From assembly GCF_963678975.1 (NCBI RefSeq), contig NC_089275.1, forward strand, positions 17,496,220 to 17,560,219: a stretch of 64,000 bases of DNA, given 5' to 3'. Numbering within the stretch: the first letter of the stretch is position 1; each line of letters starts with the position of its first letter. The notes beneath the pieces were generated by a model that saw nothing but the letters and a program-made list of their open reading frames with translations, ran no database searches and had not been told where the DNA came from. The stretch is from Dysidea avara. Taxonomy: Eukaryota > Porifera > Demospongiae > Dictyoceratida > Dysideidae. The position numbers and the translations under genes are program-made. This document shows positions 48,601 to 59,970 of this stretch, in pieces.

Positions 48601-49244
48601 ATATGTGACTGTCTCTGGGAAAACCGGTCTTATCGCCCATTTAAAAGTATCGAGAAACGTTGGTTTTAAACATTCAGTGTGTTGTAGCTGGCCAATGGTG
48701 GTAGGTACGCATACCAAATTTTCACACGTTTCACAGCAATTTCTTACCTTTCTGATCATCCACTGAAGAAGTAGTCAGCAGCTAAGTTTCCCGCCATTTT
48801 AGATAGTTTTTAAACCGAGGTTGTCTGTATCAGACGAGCTCCAGAAGGGTGGGAGGCGGGGGCCCTGGAAGGTGGGCAAGATGGTGTTCCAAAATTGAAA
48901 AGAAACATGCTGGGATGAACTGGGCCAAGTTATAGGCCATTCAGGGCTCAGAACTGGCTAAAATGAAAGGAAATTTACAGCACAGGTCATTGTCCAACAC
49001 CACGGAGCTGTACAGCCACACACAGCCATCACCTGGTTGGCCAGGGCTCCATCAATACCCCAGACCACTTGTACGACTCGCCACTGTGCTCTGAAAAAGC
49101 AGCCAGCAAAAACAGACCACTTCACTCTGGTCGACTGTGGCAATGAAACTTGATAGTGCATTCATTAAGCTTTGTGTTTGTGTGAAAAAATCAAACTTCC
49201 TGTCTTGGGCGATAAGAACGGTTTTCGTAGATCCAGTCACATAT
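48601..49244. mobile_element. Hairpin MITE 4 (TGTGACCGGAT-tip family)
   Basis: Left ATATGTGACTGTCTCTGGGA, AAACCGGTCTTATCGCCC; right arm reads back as ATATGTGACTGGATCTACGA, AAACCGTTCTTATCGCCC. The private inner arm is CTTATCGCCC. Interior 560 bp is GC-richer than the surroundings, with no domain. Confidence 0.75.
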
Positions 49245-49249
49245 GATAC

Positions 49250-50885
49250 TTAGTGAAATGTCCACCTCAAAGTGTATCTGTATTTGATAAGTGGTGGTTG
49301 CACTCTAGTGAGATGTGTAGTGTAAATGCTGCCCTTGAATCAATATTGTGGCTATTACAATGCATTTAAATGCATACTAGTGGTAAAAGGGGTTGACTGC
49401 ATTCTGCAAGGATATTAATATTGATAAATTTTAATTATGGCCGTTATCAAAACTAATTAGCATTAACACCATTGCAACCATTTCTTGGCCGCCACCTTTG
49501 ATTTCACAACATTTTCACCCAGGCTTTTGAAAGCAGCATCATTTTTCACAGCTTGTCTGCTTTTGTGTGTTAATTGTGTGTTACTATTTTTTATGCCAAA
49601 ACCTATAGGGTTTTCTCACATAATATCACTACTATATAGCTGATGGATTTCTACTTCCTTTTAAAGTACAATATGCTAGTTTTTGACTAGTTGACTGTAG
49701 TATTAGGATGATTGCTTTATTTGAGTACGTTGATCTTGTTATTTAAAACAACTAAGTCATTAAAATTATCTCACATGATCAATTGCTAACATGTGTGGTC
49801 ACAGTGTTAAATATTATGGTAATTGAACAGTCACAACTAATACAAGTACTGTTATATCTATAGCTACAAAACTGATTGTTATCAGTCAAACTATCCTCTC
49901 CCTTTCATATGATAGTAGTGTGAATACTTCAAATAATTTTATGATGTTTACATATACACACACCTGTAAGGAAGTGACATTATGGAAAAATAAATTAATG
50001 CCTCAGTATAGTTTCCTTTATAAGGAAAATGATGAGTACAAAAGATGGCTATAGGCACAGAAGACTGGCATTATTCAAACTCAAAAAAAACATGTATTTG
50101 CTCTAGTGCATAAATTGCTTTTGCCTATATAGTTTAGCCTCTAGTTTGGGACTGTGGTCATGGAGGAGGCATGTAGACCAAAAATTCAGTTTGGCTATTT
50201 TAAATTTGAACACTTCTGTGGCCATTACATTGTTTACTAATGCTGGACTTGACTTTAGGTATACTGTGCCTCTTCCATAAAGATGTTATATCAATTCAGT
50301 ATGATACTTTTTAATTGGCAGCAACTTCAGGGTACCATTGTTTTTGTGTACCATCCTACTGTATGATACTGTTGCATACGTACACTGTAAGTATGTATGT
50401 TTTGCTACTGTTTCAGAAGGATAGCTGACTTGTGTAGCTACTTTGACATTATATGGAACTTACCTTTAAAGTAGAAAGTAAATGTACAGGAAGATACCTG
50501 AGCTCACAACAATTTTGTAATTTGTAACTTTTGTTGTTTTGTATTTACAAATTATTTTTACCAATGTACATGCATGTTTCATACCCCCATAATTGTGTGG
50601 ATAAGTGTAAGTATTTCCTTTGTATTACATAATTAAGTTTGTGTTTTGTGCAATGAAAAGTCACAGAGAGGGGTGGTCCCCACATCTTCCCCCTTGGTAG
50701 TGGTCCAGAAAGTTTTTAATATCTTTCAGACTGAATCTGTGTATACAAACATCAGGTGAAAAACATAGAGCACCATATACTGTAGATTTTAAGCATTTTT
50801 TATTGTGCTCATGACCTCGATCACATCACCATGCATAACGTATTCTGTAAGCCAAAGTGCTATTTACATACCTTTGTATTTGGAT
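49250..50885. other. Gene-poor stretch with a relic of the composite hairpin
   Basis: At about 49440-49570 one arm of the composite hairpin is recognisable (CCATTTCTTGGCCGCCACCT, TGATTTCACA, TTTTCACC, CACAGCTTGTC), followed at 49690-49737 by a degenerate copy of the CTCTATTAGAG motif. The rest is AT-rich and shows nothing I can support. Confidence 0.5.
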
Positions 50886-50889
50886 AAAT

Positions 50890-51523
50890 AAATGTGACCG
50901 GATCTTGGAAAACCTACCTTTTGGGCACAAGCAAACTTTTTGGGAAAACTCAATTGAAAATTTCAACATTTTTTTCAATATTAATTTTTTTTGCACATTT
51001 GGATAAAGCAACTATTAAACCTTCTTGCTGTGAAGTTTCACACCCATAGCTTCTTTTTCTTAGGAGATATGGATGATTATATCTGACCATGTAGTAATTT
51101 CACATGCGTGGGACAACAATTAACTTACAAATTAGGTGATTTGTTCAGGTGCTGGAATGGCTAAAACTTAGTCTTAGACAATAATACATGGCATTTAATT
51201 GCATAAATGTACCAAGAATACTTCATTAAACTATCAGAAATGTCTTTTAAAGTATTCTAGATAGTAAAAACGGAATTATTGGTAAACAAAGTGATTTGTC
51301 ACCATTTGTCACCCTTAATCACTCACAGAACTCAATACATTACCATAAAAGTTAGTTTGTAATGTATAGGAGAGAAAATTGGCCATATCTCAGGAATGCT
51401 TAAAGATATTAAGTTGAAATTTTGACACAAGAAAGATAAGCACCCAGTACCTTATTTAAGCTATAAAACAGAAAATTGACCAATGTGCCAAAAAGGTAGG
51501 TTTTCCAAGATCAGGTCACAAAT
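50890..51523. mobile_element. Hairpin MITE 5 (TGTGACCGGAT-tip family)
   Basis: Left AATGTGACCGGATCTTGGAA, AACCTACCTTTT; right arm reads back as TTTGTGACCTGATCTTGGAA, AACCTACCTTTTTGG. The private inner arm is CCTACCTTTTTGGC. About 634 bp, no coding domain. Confidence 0.75.
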
Positions 51524-51594
51524 AATCTACCATAATTGCATATTTGATAATTTAATTGCAACTGTTCTACAAAGGATCCACATAATATTTTGTA

Positions 51595-51840
51595 GCCTCA
51601 TATGCATGTAACTCTGTGTAGCCCTTTGTAGCCTCATGTAACTCTGCAACCTCATGTAAGTTACATGAGGCTACATTGGGTTACATGAGGCATGAGGCTA
51701 CAAAAGTGTTACACAAGGCTACACAGAGTTACATGAGGTTACACAAGGTAATACACAGGGTTACATGAGACTATACAGAGTTACATGAGGCAATACACAG
51801 GGTTAAATGAGGCTACACTGAGTTACATGAGGGCAAAAAT
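51595..51840. repeat. Short tandem repeat with an inversion
   Basis: About ten copies of a ~20-bp unit of the type GGCTACACAGAGTTACATGA. The first 60 bp (51595-51655) carry it inverted (CCTCATGTAACTCTGTGTAG), so the left part can pair with the rest around TCATGTAAGTTACATGA. Confidence 0.85.
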
Positions 51841-52775
51841 AACTATAGCTAATTAAGTGAGTGAGTGAGCCCCCAGATACACATTACCACAGAGAAGGCA
51901 ATAGAATGCCCACAAGTGGATGTGGAAAGGGGTAAAAAAACTAGTTACAGCAACACACACACAAATGTAATTATAATAAATAATAGAGTTGACAACATTC
52001 AAGCATCTTCAGACTATTCAGGGACAGAGGCGTAGCTAAGGGGGGCATTTGCCCCCCCATCACTAAAATTTAATGATTTTTAAAAACCTTCGTCACAAGT
52101 TTACCAGTATTAAACTGAAATGACTGTAAATTATGTACAGTACTACGCGGTATCACCAGGGGTTGCTAGTGAGCGCGCACACACAACATTCAACTCGTTC
52201 GTGAATCCATCGAACTAAAATATTAGAGACATACTTCTATATTTAGCCTAGATTACCCGCGTGATAGAACATTAATTTGAATCTAAAAAGAGTGACCCGT
52301 TTCTCCGTGGCAGGAGTCACAACTCACAAGTGACAAAGGAGACCGGATGACGCTACGAACCTACTACCTATGAGGTGATAAAGTGTTAGCTAAATAAATG
52401 TACCAAGTTTATTTTATCGAGTCGATCACACTGAACCTTTGTACGTACGGCATTGCAGTCTGTTTTTACTTTGTCAGTCAGTCAGGTGGATCAGTCAAGC
52501 TTACAAGTTCTGCTAGCAAGACAGGTGGGATTTCGTGCAATACATGGCATTTCAATTTCGCCGAGTGAAGTGAGTGAATACGTCATCCCGTCAGTAGTGT
52601 GCTAGGACTGCAGCACAGGCTGTGGCTAACGTAAAGTAACTTGTATTTGCACTAAAGTATTAGCTCTACCGGACTGTGGATGAATATGTTGGAGTACAGT
52701 TGTGGCACGTGCGATGATGCTCGACGAATATAGCTACCTCGATTGGAAGCAGTCAGTACTGAAATAGTTACGTAG

Positions 52776-53246
52776 CTAGTTGTTTAAGCTGTAATAATAC
52801 AACATCGTATGTTGGCTAACCCACCATTGGGTCATTAGCCTTTTTTGCAATCCTGAATGATTTTGAGTGTTTCGTGGGGGCATGAAAAACATGATGTCAT
52901 AGAAATCCAGTGTATACATTAAAGGCAATAGATCTAGTTTGAGGAGACGAGTATGATAGCTAGATTCATAGTCTTTAAGGATGAATTTAGTTGCTTGTCG
53001 CTGAATCTTTTCTAGGGTAATAGTGTCCTTGATCAAGTATGGATTCCACAGCTGAGAGCAATAAGTTAACTGAGATCGAACAAGAGTTATGTATAGAGTT
53101 TTTTTGGCTTTAACAGAGTGACAGTTACTAAAAGCACGCCTTAGGAGGCCGAGATATCTATAAGCCTTGGAAGTTATATGTTTGTAATGATTCTCCCAGG
53201 AGAGGTTGTCAGAAATCTCATTTTGAATCTGAAAGTTAATTAACAC
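52776..53246 (-). pseudogene. Non-LTR retrotransposon (LINE) reverse transcriptase, C-terminal fragment
   Basis: A 156-residue frame has the signature of the post-catalytic thumb of LINE polymerases: KAYRYLGLLRRAFSNCHSVK, TLVRSQLTYCSQLWNPYL, LEKIQRQATKFILKDYESSY, LLPLMYTLDFYDIMFF. The catalytic YADD part and endonuclease are missing, so this is a 5'-truncated dead copy, as usual for LINE insertions. Confidence 0.85.
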
Positions 53247-53573
53247 CGACAGTTCATAAATGACAAAGACGCCGGCAAGTAGTGGCCTAAAACACTTATT
53301 TCAATGGTATCATAAAAAAACAAGGAATTCTTTGACGATAAAATTCTGACTGTAACTCCTGGTACTCTCTCTTCCCTTGTTTTCGATTCCTGGGAGATTT
53401 GAGGTGTTCAACTGAATCTAAAGGACACGTCAGTTCTAACAAGGCCACTGAGTTGCTCAGTGCTTTCATTGTAAAAAACAATATTTGGGCGATATGAGGT
53501 AATCAGGAGAGAAGGAGGGATTGTTGCCTATGGAGAGCCACTTGCACGTATACTAGGAAGCGGGTCAGCATAA

Positions 53574-53934
53574 GGCCACTCCAAATGAGAGTGTAGTTTC
53601 CCGTCCTCCGCCCGCATCACGTCTGAGCACCCGCACTAAATGGTCATTATTGTCATTATTTTTCCAAAACCACTTCCTGTGATGCTTTCTGGAAACTTCT
53701 CATGGAGCCTTTTATTTTGCGTTGCTAAAAAGCACGATGAAACCTAAAATAAACGGTTCTAATGGTTGCTAGCTTGCAAAAAAGCCATTTTCATGACCTT
53801 GAAATCTTCTCAAGATCGAGATACTCTAATAGAACAGTCGAATCTTTAATAATGAATAATGATAATAAGCCTCCCGCCCGCACCGAAAAATGAAAACCTC
53901 AGGACGGGAAACTACAGTCTTATTTGGAGTGGCC
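53574..53934. mobile_element. PIF/Harbinger-like MITE
   Basis: 361 bp with about 34-bp inverted ends: GGCCACTCCAAATGAGAGTG / CACTCC-type right end reading back GGCCACTCCAAATAAGACTG, both continuing TAGTTTCCCGTCCT. It is flanked by TAA on each side (53571-53573, 53935-53937), the 3-bp duplication typical of PIF/Harbinger. It contains one inverted copy of the CTCTATTAGAG motif (about 53816-53840). Confidence 0.75.
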
Positions 53935-55140
53935 TAAAAGAGTAATGAGTAGCTACTTTATTAATGAGTAACTACATTTCATAGCAATTTCGTATGGCTG
54001 GCTGTCTCTAGTGTGTTTACCTAGCGCCGAATTGTGCTCATGCTTATTGCATGCTACCTAATACGTAGAGTACTTGCGCTTTCCCACGAGCTACAGTAGA
54101 GTTCGTATGGGCATGCGCGTTATATATATATTGGCAACAGACCGGAAAATTACGGTACACTGAGTCCGGCTCAGGCGTGCCAGCTTTGGTCCCGCCTCCT
54201 ATACAAAAAATTAAAAAGCGCCGCCATCTTAGGCAAGAAACTCTCCCCCCTTCGCTGGAGCTGTAACAATTTCTAAAGATCCATAATCGTTACTTTACTT
54301 TGTAGCCTCGTTTGTAGCAGACCTGATGTTAAGATAACAGTTCAGGTAAGATGATATAGGTTATAACCTGTAACCTGTGCATGCAGTACACTGACAGCAT
54401 GCACGAACGGCGACAGCTAAATGGCTTGCCGATGGCCTAGATCCAGCTATTGCTATCATGCACAGTGACACAAGGTTTAAGCTTGAGTAGCTAGCTATAA
54501 CGTGCCGGGTGAATACTGGCCGCTGAAGGGCGTGGCCTATATGAATCACTGCCTACAATAAAGTTTTGAGATACATTAAGGGTGTAGTATTCCAAGTGTT
54601 ACCTGGAAATAACATATAAGTTAGCTATACAACACGAAAATGGTTTGGTTTCATTGTGCACTGATCAGGCTTTTGTTGTGCTTGCTGCAGCTGGGTGCCA
54701 TTTCTTCTCATTCGTGAGCTACTATGACAATTGGGCCAGGAATGTGTTTTGTAATGTAGACAGGCACACACATGCACACAAAGGAATATAGCTTATTGAA
54801 AAGCAAACAGGTACTTGCCTACAGTGCAGCTCATGGCCAGATGTATGTCCACCTGCAGTAATAATATAGAACATCATTAAGTTGTAAAGACATGTAGTGT
54901 AGGTGTCAGGGAAATGCTGTGTGACTTGTGTCAGAAGTGTAAACTAGACAGAGGCTATGATGACCATTTGCCACAGGGTAGCTATTATCATTGCATACTG
55001 TATAATAATTTATTATGCAAATATTGATCAAAATCTATACTGTATATATGTAGGATAGTAGTAGTCTGGATCAAACCATTTTAAACTAGCTACTTTCAGT
55101 TACTGATCTTAATGTGTTAATACAATTTGGTCAAGTGATA

Positions 55141-56507
55141 ATGAACCAAGGCTGCCAAGGCATTGTCAAACTCAGAAAACCTGGTAAGTACATATAGCTA
55201 TTACTGTAATAGTCTCAGAAGGGAGACTCATGTACGTATAATTATACAATTTGTGTTTGTCCATGAATAAATGGCACATATTCAGAGCTCTTGTATAGTA
55301 ATTGTTAGCTATATTTGAACGTGCAATGACTAGTGGGGTTAAATTATTGCATGTTACTACTCTGTACGTATACACAGGAGTGCTCATTCTATGCTAATTC
55401 ACATGATATAGACAATTTGCTAATACATTATGGTCTCGTTTTCTCTCCGTCCTATTAAAGCCTGTAAAGCACTATTAAAACTATCTGTCAAATGGTGTTT
55501 GTGGCTATGCAATTGTGTTCTTCAGACTTGGTATACCTAAATGTCACTAATAATCCTAGAGGATAGCTAAACCCTCTGATAAATAATATTTAATATGGCC
55601 TCAACCAATATTATAGCATTCATGAAATATCGCAAATCTTTTTATACACCTTTAGAAATTATTGCTGCCATGATTTATAATAAACTGTGTATGTGACTGG
55701 GTCTGGTAAACTGGTCTTATCTCCTATGGTGGAAGTTAATTGAATTTTCACCGTGAACACGAAGTTACATGAATACACTATCAAACTTCAGTCTAAATTA
55801 TTCAGTGATCTGATTTGCTGGCTGCTTTAATTTCCCAAGCCTATTGCAAGCTGTTCAGGAAATCTAGAGCCAAAATTATTCAGTGATCATGATCTACTTT
55901 GCCTGGCTGCTGTAATTTCCCAAGCCTATTTGCAAGCTGTTCAGGCAATCTGGGGCCTTAATGGACCACCAGTCAACTAAGGTACAGCTTTGTGCTGTTG
56001 AAAAAGACTTGTGTTGCAAAATTCCTTTTTGTCTGAATACCATAACTCGGCCTATGTCATCGCTACGCATTTCTCTTTCATTTTGACAACCTTTTCCCCT
56101 CCCCCACACATGAACGAGTGATCTAGTTTTATATAAGTCAAACATAGAAGGTTTCTTGTGTGCGCAACAGTGGTATTGTACATGTATGTAAGTGTATATA
56201 TATATATATATATGAATGATGTACTTTCTTTCTCTTTGTATAGCTAGCCAGATTGTTGATGCCAACAGTGTTACTGAGATTCTAACTGAATACTCACGAT
56301 TATGGAGGCAAATTGGTCTAAAATTAGGCTTGAATTCAACTGTCCTTGAAAATTTTAAAAGAGATGGTACTGACCAAAGGGATCGTTTTGAGAAAACACT
56401 GAATGCTTGGCAGAGACTAGCTGGAAGTAATGCAACTTGGGGTGCATTAGAACTTGCAATTACCAATGCAAATCGAGAAGATCTTGGGCTTAAATCTCTT
56501 CCAAAGT
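55141..56507 (+). CDS. Death-domain protein, 5' exons
   Basis: Exon 1 55141-55183 (MNQGCQGIVKLRKP, donor GTAAGT) joins in frame to exon 2 56244-56507 (acceptor TTTGTATAG, donor GTAAGT). Exon 2 is a death domain, a helical adaptor fold of apoptosis/innate signalling: VTEILTEYSRLWRQIGLKLG, LENFKRDGTDQRDRFEKTLN, AWQRLAGSNATWGALELAI, ANREDLGLKSL. The pattern W...G..LGL at helix 1-2 and W..L..A at helices 5-6 fits the family. One nucleotide is carried to a following exon that I could not place; the exon-like block at 57098 does not fit convincingly. Exon 1 rests only on its ATG, donor and phase match, so extra upstream exons are possible. Confidence 0.65.
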
Positions 56508-57097
56508 GTAAGTTGTGTACATACTGTAAAATATTGTGTTTCACTAATGCTAATTTCTAAGGACAGTTATGTTTTGTTAATTAACAATTCATGAGCATGC
56601 AGTATAGCTAGCTACAGCTTTAGTAACGCAACACTTTCTATACACCTACAGATTAGATGAAGTAATTCATATAACAATACAAAAGTATGTATCAAACATT
56701 TAAGTGTACATAAAACAAGTTGATGTTGTGCTACTTCTAAAAACCAGGCGCCATGCAGCTAGCTAACTCATCTGGAATTAACTATAGACAGTATATGCTA
56801 CTTTGAATTAACCAACTATGTATTACTATTCTACAATAGGGTAGTTTTGGGTTGTGCAATAATGCTATTAGCTAATTCTCGAATTTTGTAATTCATGAAA
56901 TATTCGTAATTCGTTCAATTACGTTGCTATGCACTGCTAAGGAAGCGTTTGTTAAACCATAGATAATATACCCTAACAGGGATTAGTGACGCGCTTAATC
57001 GTTAGGCAATCCTCGTTACGGTCACGTGAAAGTATTACGTAGTGCGCTGAAGTAAACATGATGTAACAATAGTAACCGTATTAAGAGCTCGAGTACC

Positions 57098-57711
57098 ATG
57101 AACGTAGAAGAGACATTGTGTGTACTGTAGAGGGAGCTAATGAAGTCAGGTGTGCAGTTCACTCGAGAAGGTCTGTGCTAGGAGTGAACTGATGGCTAGG
57201 ACTGGCAGAATTATTAAAGGAATACGTCCTGGAGTTGCTTCATGTCTTAAAGAAAGAAGACAGTCAGGAATACTTTGAGTCTTTTTCCGAAGCCCGAAAA
57301 GACTATCTACAATGCAGTCAGTGCTACACGTAAGTGGTATGGATGGAATTTGCAGACAGTTACGAGCTAATAAATTGCCAAAATATTGGAAGGAATAACA
57401 GAACCGATACAACTAACGAAGCAGCAAATTTTTGAAGAAATACTGACATCTATGTTCAAGACACACGTGGAACAACCAGCTGAAACACCAACCGAGTTAA
57501 CGGTGGGTAAAGAGAATGTATTGAGGTATGCTTGCGATGTAGCAAAGAAACTGTACCAAATCGTTTTTGGAAGCAGCATGGGGAGAAGTACACAACATTT
57601 GTGGAATGCTTGAATAGAATGAAACCAAACAACAAAGACTCTGCATCCAGTGACATAGTATACAGTCCCAGTGGGTTAAGATTATTAACAGAGGTGGACT
57701 ATATGAAGTAA
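57098..57711 (+). pseudogene. Unrecognised coding remnant, frameshifted
   Basis: Protein-like text continues across several frames: MNVEETLCVL then stop; ELMKSGVQFTREGLC; LAELLKEYVLELLHVLKKED; SQEYFESFSEARKDYLQCSQ; after a gap, LEGITEPIQLTKQQIFEEIL, VGKENVLRYACDVAKKLY; then, one base shifted at about 57560, RFWKQHGEKYTTFVECLNRM and SGLRLLTEVDYM. Stops and shifts occur between good segments, though a short intron (donor GTAAGT at about 57330) explains one gap. I do not recognise the family. Decayed gene is the simplest reading; unannotated tiny introns are the alternative. Confidence 0.4.
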
Positions 57712-58136
57712 ATTATGAATTTTTGTTTTGCAGTTTAAAGAAATTGAAAAAGCTATGCAAGTGAGATTAAAAACTCATCTTGAATGCAGGGAGTAAATGC
57801 CACTGTACAATCAGTCGGGAGAGAAACACTGGAAGTTGTGAAGAGTTATGTTAATGTTTTGTTTTACTGGGATGTTGTAAGCAATAGCATACAAAATGAT
57901 GAGTAGAAGGTTGAATTATTAACTGCCATCATAAGCACATGGTTAACTATCTGTGGATATAGTATAACATCACTATGGATAGACAGTACAAATACTTGTC
58001 GTGTGTCAATAGTAAGAAAAAGAAAGGACATCGCAAAGGAATAAAGAAATTATGAAGCAATATCCTATATTGTAATATACATTGTGATATTATATAATGC
58101 AGTATAATTATTATAGCAGTAATAATAATATTGCTT

Positions 58137-58276
58137 CTATGGTTTACCACGCTTTCTTTGTTGTGGTAGTGGTGCTTCATCATTAAAGCCTGCATGTGGT
58201 TTCTTTTCCCAGTTCTTGTGTTGTCTTTCATTAACACCTTCCTTTATCCCATCAGTGCAGATGCAAATAGCTATGC
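58137..58276 (-). CDS. Possible terminal exon of an unknown gene
   Basis: After an acceptor TACTTACAG (58279-58277) a frame runs AIAICICTDGIKEGVNERQH, KNWEKKPHAGFNDEAPLPQQ, RKRGKP to a stop at 58137. The composition (charged, ending in KRGKP) is protein-like. No upstream exon was found and the family is unknown; it could equally be a transposase tail. Confidence 0.3.
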
Positions 58277-58279
58277 CTG

Positions 58280-59965
58280 TAAGTACTGGTACCTGCATGT
58301 ACAGTAGCCATGTGTATTATCACTGTAGTCACCAGGAATATGCCCAATGGCTACCTTTTACCAGGTAACCTTTAAAACAACTTTATGAGTACAATGTTAA
58401 TTAATCATTGTGTTAATTACACTCATCAAACAAAGTTATTCACATGTTCACAAGCATGTTTAATAAATTTCTACTATGGGGGAGTGAAAACTACGAAACC
58501 CATTTTCAGTTCCCTCAAAATACTTTACCAAAATAAGGAAATTTTGAAAAATTAAAGTGACAATTATACTTCTTGGAGTTATATGCTTGCACTGAAACAA
58601 TTCTCTTTTTATAAATATCACTTGTTGCTTTGAAAAAACTACAAAAGTGCTTGTGGGCAGACCCCGTGCATTATGTCATAATCATATCAAATAATTCAAT
58701 TGACGCATGTCAAATAAAAAAGTATGCGACTGTCGGTATAAAAATTTGATGTAAATTATCGGGAAGTTGGCTTATAAACTTTCACCCCGCATGGTCAGAT
58801 GGTCTCTGGTTGTATCCATGAAGACAGCAAAAGAGATGGATAGCTGAGTAATATCACGTCGAGTATCTTGTTACTAAGATGCTGGGAGTGAGATAACTGA
58901 CGCGAACTGGTGAAAGCGACTCGCTCTCACAGACGCTACGTACTGACCTATGGTCGACTTCAAGCTGCTAGCAATTGATCCCCTTTATGAGTACTGAGTG
59001 ATACTGCCGCTGACAGAGCTGACTGCCAGGACATATTTACTCTGTCAGAATGCATCATGCTAGTCGGCTAGCCTAGTATGAGCTACATTAAGCTATGAGC
59101 TAGCTACATTAACTTAAGCTATAAGTTACATTAGTGCAGTCTTATACTATTAAACTCCAGACTCCTTTAGTGTTTGACATAGCCTTTTCCTTAAATTTGC
59201 TCTGGGCGGGCAGTCATTATTGTACTTGAATGCCTACTGTATTATTGAAGTTTTACTTCCCAGCAAACCTGAGCAGGTGGTTTATGAATATGTAATGGTT
59301 TTCAAGATGTACATTTTTCTTATAGAAATAAAACAAACTTTTTCTTAACTGTAAATGATGACACATGTAAAGTAAAGGCCATGCCAACTTGATTAGTTGT
59401 TTCACAACCCACCTTTTTCATAGATTGAAAAATTAAAAAATATATTTTTGTCACAGTGAAAATGAAACTAAAATACCAGTATATAGAAATTCTGAACACA
59501 ATCTTCAATTTCATCCAGTGACACATAGGTGTCCCAGTGTTGGTTTAGTGGGTAGGCATGTCAGTGCTATGGATGTGTGACCATGCTAGCAGTAGCCGAA
59601 GGCTTTGCTGTTTTCTTTGTTGTGAGTGTCTGTATCTCATGCTTATACAATGTGTGTAGTACGTGCATGTGTGTAGATTTCCCATGTGTGTAGCTCATGC
59701 TTGAATAGTTTTGAGTGACAGTTAAAATTGAATTGTTGGAGAACATTTTTAAACCGGCATTGTAAAGTAATCCACAGTGGAACACTCAATGTATTTCAAA
59801 CTTGTTTTCAAATGATTAATTAACACTAGATTGTGTGATTATAGACTGATTGATTGCTAATATTTATATAAGCAATATATAAACAATAGCATAAATTTGT
59901 GTACGAATTATGTGCAACTGTTATTGGTAATGTACTAATGTTGAATCTTTATGTCTTTTACAGTG
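58280..59965. other. Gene-poor stretch
   Basis: AT-rich to mid-GC sequence without a supported gene. The part from 58780 to 59060 is GC-richer. No paired inverted ends or target duplications were found. Confidence 0.45.
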
Positions 59966-59970
59966 CTAAC

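Noticed and set aside
54640-54717. 25-codon signal-peptide-like frame (MVWFHCALIRLLLCLLQLG)
   Set aside because: Too short, with no following exon that fits; could be chance.
55693-55730. Sixth hairpin-family element
   Set aside because: Only a left tip (GTGACTGGGTCTGG) is visible; no matching right arm was found, so it is treated as an orphan tip.
56216-56560. Using the whole open frame as the death-domain protein
   Set aside because: Its ends run into intron sequence past a GTAAGT donor at 56508 and before the TATAG acceptor at 56243; the spliced reading is better.
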